Positions 1 through 5,365 of a stretch of 8,188 nucleotides of DNA are shown one piece after another (the first letter of the stretch is position 1; every line of letters begins with the position of its first letter). This DNA is from Puniceicoccales bacterium. GTDB taxonomy: Bacteria > Verrucomicrobiota > Verrucomicrobiia > Opitutales > JAIRLM01. Under the pieces are notes generated by a model. The model was given only the letters and a program-made list of their open reading frames with translations. It had not been told where the DNA came from and did no database searches. Made by a program: the position numbers and the translations under genes. The DNA lies in assembly GCA_031287845.1 (NCBI GenBank), contig JAITSI010000003.1, positions 1 through 8,188 of the forward strand. Direction: 5' to 3'.

Positions 1-157
1 CGACCACCGCCACCACTGCCTTGGCCGTTGACCAGAGGCGGAACCGCGAAAAATCTTCGCCGACTTTTTCTTTCAGCCGTCGATAAATTCCAAAACCGGG
101 AGTTTTTCCATCGGAGTAAGCTAATTTAGTCGCGCACGGTCTAGTAGGGCGGACCAC
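1..157 (-). CDS. Possible start of an unidentified protein, cut by the window edge
   Basis: An open minus-strand frame runs to the left edge. A GTG at 157-155 could start it, overlapping the end of the 270-residue gene by 37 bases. The frame reads through SDGKTPGFGIYRRLKEKVGE and ends at the edge in AKAVVAVV, which could be the beginning of a membrane segment. The charged, then hydrophobic, layout is protein-like, but no family is recognised and no clear ribosome binding site was seen. Other frames here are also open for a while: the plus strand frame starting at base 1 is open to a stop near 126. This could be a translationally coupled partner of the upstream membrane protein or chance. The start codon is a guess. 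Confidence 0.3.
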   Translation of the reverse strand, partial: MVRPTRPCATKLAYSDGKTPGFGIYRRLKEKVGEDFSRFRLWSTAKAVVAVV

Positions 158-933
158 AACTCCATAAGTTGCGGATTTGCGCGAACGTAGTTCGCGATCG
201 TATCTTTTAAAAAAATATTTTCCGTGAAGATTTTGCGGAGCATTTCGGGAGAAAATCGATCATAGAACAATTGCAGCGCTACGTTTCGGCAGTCCGCATA
301 TTGCGCATATTCCGGGAAGCAATTCTTGAAAAAAATTGTGAAAACAGGATCTCTATAAATGGAATAGGATTCTTTATAGCCGAAAATGGCTTTCATGAGC
401 AGATCGTCGGGGAACAATTTAAAGGTGTTAGCCGCTAGGCAGCTATGCTTGGAATCCCACGCCAGCTTGCATAGTATGCTTCCATAGTCGCTGGAAAATA
501 GGAGCCGTGCGAAGATGGACGGATCGGGAGATTTTTTGGAGAAAAATGTATTGATTTTTTTGCGAGACATGCCAAATGACCCCTCGTAGAGTTCGGCTAT
601 TTCCTTAATTCTAGCCCACAGTATGCCCCTTGCGTATTTTGACATGGCGGCGACATTTTTCACGTTGAATTCCGCATAGGAAACTTCCTTGTATATCGGT
701 ACCTTGGCATTCCTTTCTCTGCCTCCCAAGCGGACAATCGCAAAGGCGATCAGGCCAATGAGAATTGTGCAGCCGCAGGCAAGCGCAACCGGCCACAGAA
801 CAGTGAGACCGGCCACGAAAACAAGAACCACCGTCGTCACCGCAAACAGCGCCGCCGAAGCCGTAATGATAAGCGAAATGACCTGTCCCAGCGTCCGCGC
901 CGTTCCACCGTTCCTGGCAGCGGGATTGACCAC
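121..933 (-). CDS. Unknown protein with two N-terminal membrane helices
   Basis: This 270-residue protein is not recognised. It starts at GTG; the same frame has a TGA a few codons upstream, so a start close to here is forced. Residues about 18-42 and 46-68 are strongly hydrophobic and should form a helical hairpin in the inner membrane, followed by basic residues (GGRER). Residues about 75-270 form a soluble domain rich in Phe, Tyr and Lys, with six Cys in the whole protein (53, 55, 155, 165, 205, 215) but no metal-binding or catalytic motif I can name. The body is much richer in A+T than the neighbouring genes: bases 181-240 hold 23 G/C of 60, against 44 of 60 in bases 4081-4140. This suggests recent acquisition or relaxed selection. 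It lies downstream of pheT on the same strand, but element A separates them. The coding call is fairly safe; the function is unknown. Confidence 0.75.
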   Translation of the reverse strand: MVNPAARNGGTARTLGQVISLIITASAALFAVTTVVLVFVAGLTVLWPVALACGCTILIGLIAFAIVRLGGRERNAKVPIYKEVSYAEFNVKNVAAMSKYARGILWARIKEIAELYEGSFGMSRKKINTFFSKKSPDPSIFARLLFSSDYGSILCKLAWDSKHSCLAANTFKLFPDDLLMKAIFGYKESYSIYRDPVFTIFFKNCFPEYAQYADCRNVALQLFYDRFSPEMLRKIFTENIFLKDTIANYVRANPQLMELWSALLDRARLN

Positions 934-1117
934 ACCCCGTCACGGTAAAAACTGCATAGGAAAAGTGCAAATTCTTTCCGAATTTCTTCGCGAATTTCCG
1001 GTCAAGGAAAATTCTCGTCCGCCGTTTGGCTTTTTCCAGATGGGTAGATGGCATTACCTGCCCGCCCGGTCCATTGGGGGGCTCCATTCCCGCTTCCGCC
1101 ACGTTCCACCCTTCCGG
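934..1117. other. Non-coding gap upstream of the 270-residue gene
   Basis: This gap lies between element A and the GTG start of the membrane protein and should carry that gene's promoter. The segment 940-1010 is comparatively A/T rich, but no convincing -35/-10 pair is seen. Short frames cross it on both strands, but they are shadows with no recognisable protein character. Confidence 0.5.
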
Positions 1118-1140
1118 CTAGGCTTAGGACCCATAAAACC
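1118..1140 (+). repeat. Left terminal inverted repeat of element A
   Basis: It begins CTAGGCTTAGGACCCATAAA and pairs with the complement of 1469-1491. Three mismatches were counted over 23 positions (C/G, T/C and A/G). It sits at the same relative place as the outer end of element B (8073-8095). Confidence 0.7.
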
Positions 1141-1226
1141 ATATTCCACCTCCATCTGGAGAGATGACCGATATGGACCCTGTTGTGCAGGAGCTTGACT
1201 TCTTGAGGGAAAGGCCTTTCACGGGC

Positions 1227-1248
1227 GCTGCCCGGCGGAGCGGGCGGT
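1227..1248 (+). other. Conserved GC-rich hairpin inside element A
   Basis: Bases 1227-1234 can pair with 1241-1248 in an 8-pair stem with two G-T wobbles and a 6-base loop. The same 22 bases occur without change, reversed, at 7966-7987 in element B. A folded RNA or DNA structure may be selected, but two copies alone cannot show this. Confidence 0.4.
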
Positions 1249-1468
1249 GCCGCGGGTCGGCCCTGATGGCAAAAAAGGCCACGCGGGGCGACCTGCGCGC
1301 TGCGATAGCAGAAGCATCGCGGCCTCGAGGGCCGGCCAGGCCCATTTGGGGGCTTTGCCCCCCAGCTTCGCCATGCGCCGCTTCCCCCAGGCCATCGGTG
1401 CCATGGCGGCAGCACTCCGTGGAGGGGGGTGCCAGAGGGGGCGCAGCCCCACCGTCAACCGGCAGACC

Positions 1469-1491
1469 GGTTTTACGGGTCCTGACCCTAG
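1469..1491 (-). repeat. Right terminal inverted repeat of element A, with nested palindromes
   Basis: Read on the minus strand it begins CTAGGGTCAGGACCCGTAAA. GGGTC/GACCC (1477-1481 and 1484-1488) is a small internal palindrome. A second perfect inverted repeat, AACCGG/CCGGTT (1457-1462 and 1467-1472), adjoins it. The end carries the pheT stop codon (1488-1490). No run of T follows the hairpins in the direction of pheT transcription, so a classical intrinsic terminator is not supported, although the structure may still slow or end transcription. Confidence 0.7.
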
Positions 1492-3938
1492 CCCTGGGCA
1501 CGCAGGGCCACTCCCCGCACGGTGGCCAGCTGGGCCAGGATCCGGTCAAATGCCCCACGCACTTCCTGCTCCGCCGGCGTGCCGTCCTCCCGGCCGATGG
1601 TAAAGCGCAGGGCGAGGCCCTTTTTGTCCGCGGCGACGGACCCGCCCGCGTAGCGGTCAAAGATCCACAGGTCGGCGAGGAACAGGGGCGCTGCCAGGGC
1701 CCGGCGGATGCACTTTTCCACGGTCCGGCGCACCTCCTCGGCGGACAGGGCGTGGTCCGCCACGACGGCCAGATCCCGCACCACCAGGGGAAAATGGGAA
1801 AATGGCGCGAAGGAAATCTTCCGCTCCCGCCGCTGGAAAAATCTTGGCAAAAAGTGCCATTCGCCGGCGAAAACCGGCCCAGGGATTGCCAGGGACGCCG
1901 TCCACTCCAGGTCCAGCAGCCCCAGCTCCAGGCGGCAGCCCCAGCGGACCAGGTCGCCCAGCCCTGCCCCCTGGGCCACCTGCCAGGGCCCGGACTCGGC
2001 GATGGGGACAAAGTTCTCCTCCCTCCACGGCGCCTCCGCCCGGTCCCCCACCCTTCGCGCCACGGTCTTCATGGCGTAGAAGTCCGGTTCCGGCTGGGGC
2101 AGCCAGTCGGCCCTGCGGCACTCCCCACCCGGGCAAAGCCAGCCGATGGAGATGGCCTCGTGGAGCTCGTTCCCTTCGCCATGCCAGGTCCTGCCGCCCT
2201 CGAATAGTCCCGGCACCGCATTGCCGCTGCGCAAATTTTCATCCAGCGACGCCAAAAGCCCCGGCAGCAGGCTGGGCCGCAGGTGGGTCTGGTCGCCGTT
2301 GAGGGGATTTTTCAGGGCCAGCGGCGGAGTCCTTTCCTCTCCCACGCAGCGGCACACCTCGCCTTCGCCGCGGGTGGAATAGGTCTGGCACTCGCCGTAG
2401 CCCAGGGAGATGAGCAGTTCCGCGGCGCTGCACTGGAAGAGGTATCCCCGGTCGTTGGCCCTGGCGCTGGCCCGGGAAATTACGTCCAGTCGCCCCAGCC
2501 GCTCCAGGCCGTGGAAGCGGACAACCTCCTCCACCAGGTCGATGGGGGCGGTGACATCGCCGCGGCGGAAGGATGGAACCGTGACCAGCCACTCCCCGCT
2601 GCCCCGTCCCTCCACGGCAAAGTGCAGGCGCCGCAGCGTTTCTTCGATTTCCCTGTCCTCGACGGCTGTCCCAAACTTTTCCCGCACGAAGCTCCCGCAA
2701 AGGGAAATTTCCCGGGCCGGCTCCTTCTTCCCCGTGCCCACCTCGCGGGGAGCGCCCGCCGGCTTGCCTCCGCAAATTTCCTCCACCAGCGCCACGGCCC
2801 GGGCCAGGGAGCTCTCCATGGCATCCCGGTCCACCCCGCGGGCAAAGCGCTGGGATGCCTCGCCGCCCAGCGACAACTTCCTCGCCGTCAGCTGAATGGC
2901 GGCACCGTCGAAGGCGGCACACTCCAGGACGACGTTCTCCGTGGCGTCGTCCACCTCCGCGTCCACCGATCCCATGATCCCCGCCAGCACCAGCGGCTTT
3001 TCCCTGTCCGCGATCACCGCCATTCCCGGTTCCAGCCGGTAGCGGCGGTGGTTCAGGGCGAAGAGCTCCTCCCCCTCCCGTGCCGGCCGGATGCAGAGTT
3101 CGGCGCCGGCAATTTTCCGCACGTCGAAGGCGTGGAGGGGTTGCCCCCGGTCCAGCATTGCCCAGTTGGTGATGTCCACCAGGTTGTTGACGGAGCGCAT
3201 GCCGGCCAGTTCCAGGTCCCGGCGCAGCCAGTCCGGACTTGGTCCCACCCGGACGCCGCGAATTTCCCAGCCCAGAAAGCGCTCGCAGCAGCAGGGCTCC
3301 AGGCGCAGGTCCGCGAGCAGGGGCGGCGTTTCCATTTCTTCCACCCGGCGAAAGGGAAAATCCCACTCCCCCCGCAGCGGCAGGTCCAGGCGGGCTGCCA
3401 GTTCCCGGGCCACGCCGCGGTGGCTGAGGCAGTCGCCGCGGTTGGCCGTGAGTTCCAGGGCGAAGACCACGTCCCCGCCGGGAAAAATTTCATGGAGCGG
3501 CGTTCCCGGCTCCACGGACCTGTCCAGGAGCAGCAGTCCGCGCCGGTCATCGGAAATTCCCAGCTCCCGCCCGCTGCACAGCATGCCCTGGGATTCCTCC
3601 CCCCGCAGCACGGCGGGGGCAATGGCGGTCCCGTCCGGCAGGATGCAGCCGGCCAGGGCGACGGGAACCCGGTCGCCGGGGGAAAAATTATCGGCCCCGC
3701 AGACGATGGACAGCGGCTCTCCGGCTCCCACGGCCACCCGGCACAGGCGCAGGCGCTCCGCCCGGGGATGGGCCACGGCGGACAGGACCTCCCCCGCCAC
3801 CAGCCGCTCCCGCGGGACGCCAACGCTGCGCCAGGACTCCACCTCCAGGCCCTGGCTGGAAAGGGCAGCGGCGATCTCGTCCGCAGCGGAAGCCAGGCCG
3901 GGCAGCCAGCGGCGCAGCCAGTTCAAGCTCACATTCAC
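1488..3938 (-). CDS. pheT: Phenylalanine--tRNA ligase beta subunit
   Basis: PheT is the large subunit of the cytoplasmic alpha2-beta2 synthetase that charges tRNA-Phe; the alpha subunit holds the aminoacylation site, while beta binds tRNA and edits mischarged Tyr. I chose the GTG at 3938-3936 because it gives the family's usual start, MNVSLNWLRRWLPG, and an 816-residue product, close to the usual length of about 800. A GTG two codons later is also possible; earlier in-frame starts would run into the divergent gene. Visible parts are: the OB-fold tRNA-binding domain at about 40-150 (HPRAERLRLCRV, IVCGADN, SQGMLCSGRELGI); the B3/B4 editing region at about 155-390 (ELTANRGDCLSHRGVARE, NNLVDITNW, GQPLHAFD, SQRFARGVDR); B5 at about 405-480; the catalytic-like core at about 490-700 (KNPLNGDQTHLRPSLLPGLL); and the C-terminal FDX-ACB anticodon-binding fold at about 708-812 (SHFPLVVRDLAVV). 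No domain is missing. pheS is not adjacent on this side. The stop codon lies in the end of element A. Confidence 0.96.
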   Translation of the reverse strand: MNVSLNWLRRWLPGLASAADEIAAALSSQGLEVESWRSVGVPRERLVAGEVLSAVAHPRAERLRLCRVAVGAGEPLSIVCGADNFSPGDRVPVALAGCILPDGTAIAPAVLRGEESQGMLCSGRELGISDDRRGLLLLDRSVEPGTPLHEIFPGGDVVFALELTANRGDCLSHRGVARELAARLDLPLRGEWDFPFRRVEEMETPPLLADLRLEPCCCERFLGWEIRGVRVGPSPDWLRRDLELAGMRSVNNLVDITNWAMLDRGQPLHAFDVRKIAGAELCIRPAREGEELFALNHRRYRLEPGMAVIADREKPLVLAGIMGSVDAEVDDATENVVLECAAFDGAAIQLTARKLSLGGEASQRFARGVDRDAMESSLARAVALVEEICGGKPAGAPREVGTGKKEPAREISLCGSFVREKFGTAVEDREIEETLRRLHFAVEGRGSGEWLVTVPSFRRGDVTAPIDLVEEVVRFHGLERLGRLDVISRASARANDRGYLFQCSAAELLISLGYGECQTYSTRGEGEVCRCVGEERTPPLALKNPLNGDQTHLRPSLLPGLLASLDENLRSGNAVPGLFEGGRTWHGEGNELHEAISIGWLCPGGECRRADWLPQPEPDFYAMKTVARRVGDRAEAPWREENFVPIAESGPWQVAQGAGLGDLVRWGCRLELGLLDLEWTASLAIPGPVFAGEWHFLPRFFQRRERKISFAPFSHFPLVVRDLAVVADHALSAEEVRRTVEKCIRRALAAPLFLADLWIFDRYAGGSVAADKKGLALRFTIGREDGTPAEQEVRGAFDRILAQLATVRGVALRAQG

Positions 3939-4036
3939 GGGCCCATTAGGAAACTTTCCACCGGCCGGGCAATACGGAACTGGCGGCTCCGGAGGAAAAT
4001 TGCTGACCGCCGGCGCCCGCTTTGCAGAGTCCTCCC
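3939..4036. promoter_or_regulatory. Shared divergent upstream region of pheT and the M20 dipeptidase
   Basis: Only 98 bases separate the two starts, so promoters for both genes should lie here or reach into the coding regions. No clear consensus -35/-10 pair is visible in either direction, and neither start has a strong Shine-Dalgarno sequence. GGAGG at 3991-3995 is far (over 40 bases) from the dipeptidase ATG and is probably not its ribosome binding site. No T-box-like leader or short Phe-rich leader peptide was recognised ahead of pheT. Confidence 0.4.
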
Positions 4037-5365
4037 ATGGACTGGAAAAATTTTCTGCGACAGCTCGTCGCCCTGCGCACCGTGTGCGCCGACCCGGCCA
4101 TGGCCGGCGAATTTGCCCGCGCCGAGGCCCTGCTTTCCTCCACACTTGCATCCCTCGGCTTTGCGACCCGGACATTTTCCGCCGCCGGCCGCCCTCCCAT
4201 CGTCCTCGGCTCCCGGGGTCCCGGCGACGCTCCCCTGGCCCTGCTCCTCTACGGCCACTACGACGTGCAGCCCGCCGGGCCGGGCGAATGCTGGTCCTCG
4301 GACCCGTTCACGCTGGTGGAGAGGGATGGGAGCTGCTTCGGCCGGGGCGTGGCCGACGACAAGGGTCCCATCTGCGCCATGCTGGCCGCGCTGGATGAGG
4401 CCGGCGACCTGTCCCGGCTGCGGATCCGGGTAGTATTCGAGGGCGGCGAGGAGGTGGGGAGCCCGGGATTGGAAAGCTTTCTCCGCGAGAACCGCTCCCT
4501 TCTCCGCTCCGATGCGGTCCTTGTCCTGGACACCGGCTGCCCCGGCGAGCTGCGGCCTGCCCTAACCACGGCCCTGCGCGGCGTCATCCCCTTCGAAATT
4601 CACCTGCGGACGGGGGAGCGGGACCTGCATTCCGGCTACGGCGGCTGCGTGGCCAACGCCATCCAAGAGCTGGTGCGCCTCTGCGCGACGCTGCACGGTG
4701 AGGACGGGAGTGTGCCGGTTCCCGGCTTCTACGACGGCATCCGGCCGGCCAGCGGCGAGGAGATGGCCGCGGTGGAGGGGGAGGATTTTCCCGGGGAGCT
4801 GGGGGTGGGAGCGCTGCAGAGCCTATTTCCCGCATTGCCGCGCCGGGCCGTGCACACACTTTTGCCCTCGCTGGAATTCAACGGCATCGCGGGCGGCTAC
4901 GCCGGACCCGGCTCGAAGACCGTCATTCCCGCCGAGGCCGTGGCAAAATGCACCGTCCGAACCGTTGCCGGCCAGGATCCCCGGGCCATTTGCCGGTCCG
5001 TGGAGCGCTTTCTCCTCGGCCAGGGCCAGGTCCTGGGCCGGGTATCCGTGCACTTTTCCGATCCCGCACCGGCCTACGGCCTGGATCTGGCAGCGACGGA
5101 TCCCAAATTTTCCCATCTCTTCCGCGTCCTGGAGCGGTCCGTGGAAAAAGCTTTCGGCCAAAAGCCGCTCCACCGGCGCGAGGGGGGCAGCATCGGGGTC
5201 GTTGGCCTGTTCCGCGAGGTGCTTGGGGTGGATTCCCTGCTCCTGGGGACGGTTCCACCCGGTGCCCGGATCCACGCCCCCGATGAAAATTGGAGCTGGG
5301 AAAGCTTTTCCCGCACGCGGCAGGCCCTGGTTCAATTCCTGCGCTCGGCCGATTCGCTCTCCTGA
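4037..5365 (+). CDS. M20 family metallo-dipeptidase
   Basis: This 442-residue protein is a zinc-dependent peptidase of the M20 family (PF01546 fold), most like the DUG1/carnosinase-type dipeptidases, and probably cytoplasmic since no signal peptide is seen. The expected metal and catalytic residues are present: H74 and D76 in GHYDVQPAG; D107 in GRGVADDKGP as bridging ligand; E138 (general base) and E139 (metal) in FEGGEEVGSPG; D165 in LVLDTGC; and H413 in ARIHAPDEN near the C terminus. The lid/dimer domain, about 180-310, carries ERDLHSGYGG (H198) and KTVIPAEAVAKCTVRTVAGQDP, both typical of this branch. I chose the ATG at 4037; a TTG at 4022 would add five residues. No strong ribosome binding site precedes it. 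It diverges from pheT and its 3' end overlaps that of ligA by 34 bases. The substrate cannot be read from the sequence; succinyl-diaminopimelate or acetylornithine deacylase functions are less likely given the DUG1-type lid motifs. Confidence 0.92.
   Translation: MDWKNFLRQLVALRTVCADPAMAGEFARAEALLSSTLASLGFATRTFSAAGRPPIVLGSRGPGDAPLALLLYGHYDVQPAGPGECWSSDPFTLVERDGSCFGRGVADDKGPICAMLAALDEAGDLSRLRIRVVFEGGEEVGSPGLESFLRENRSLLRSDAVLVLDTGCPGELRPALTTALRGVIPFEIHLRTGERDLHSGYGGCVANAIQELVRLCATLHGEDGSVPVPGFYDGIRPASGEEMAAVEGEDFPGELGVGALQSLFPALPRRAVHTLLPSLEFNGIAGGYAGPGSKTVIPAEAVAKCTVRTVAGQDPRAICRSVERFLLGQGQVLGRVSVHFSDPAPAYGLDLAATDPKFSHLFRVLERSVEKAFGQKPLHRREGGSIGVVGLFREVLGVDSLLLGTVPPGARIHAPDENWSWESFSRTRQALVQFLRSADSLS

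Larger units (their letters stand above)
1118..1491 (+). mobile_element. MITE-like element A with terminal inverted repeats
   Basis: This 374-base non-coding block is bounded by 23-base imperfect terminal inverted repeats (1118-1140 and 1469-1491) that match at 20 of 23 positions. Both ends carry CTAG, which could be part of the repeat or a duplicated target; because CTAG is its own complement the sequence cannot tell these apart. A related copy lies reversed at 7557-8095. A plus-strand frame beginning with ATG at 1164 is open, but the other copy has lost one base near its start (three Cs against two in GGACCC/GGACC) and one A in a later A-run, so the frame is not conserved and the block is unlikely to encode protein. 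It has no transposase, so it would need one supplied from elsewhere. The family and its transposase are not identified. It could instead be a non-mobile intergenic repeat with a structural or RNA role. Confidence 0.65.

Noticed and set aside
1164..1480. A possible protein starting MTDMDPVVQELDF in element A
   Set aside because: The matching block in element B differs by a one-base loss soon after the ATG and by one A fewer in a later A-run, so the frame is broken between copies. Similarity is at the DNA level only.
1457..1491. Intrinsic terminator for pheT
   Set aside because: The hairpins AACCGG/CCGGTT and GGGTC/GACCC are not followed by a T-run in the direction of pheT transcription.
3939..4175. 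Longer N terminus for PheT
   Set aside because: The open frame extends 79 codons upstream, but that part overlaps the divergent dipeptidase gene and has no PheT character; the family's conserved start is at 3938.
2283..4433. A 716-codon open frame on the plus strand across pheT
   Set aside because: It is antisense to a clear, complete PheT protein in GC-rich DNA. Its translation is rich in Gly, Ala, Pro, Gln and His with no family motif, as expected of a shadow frame.
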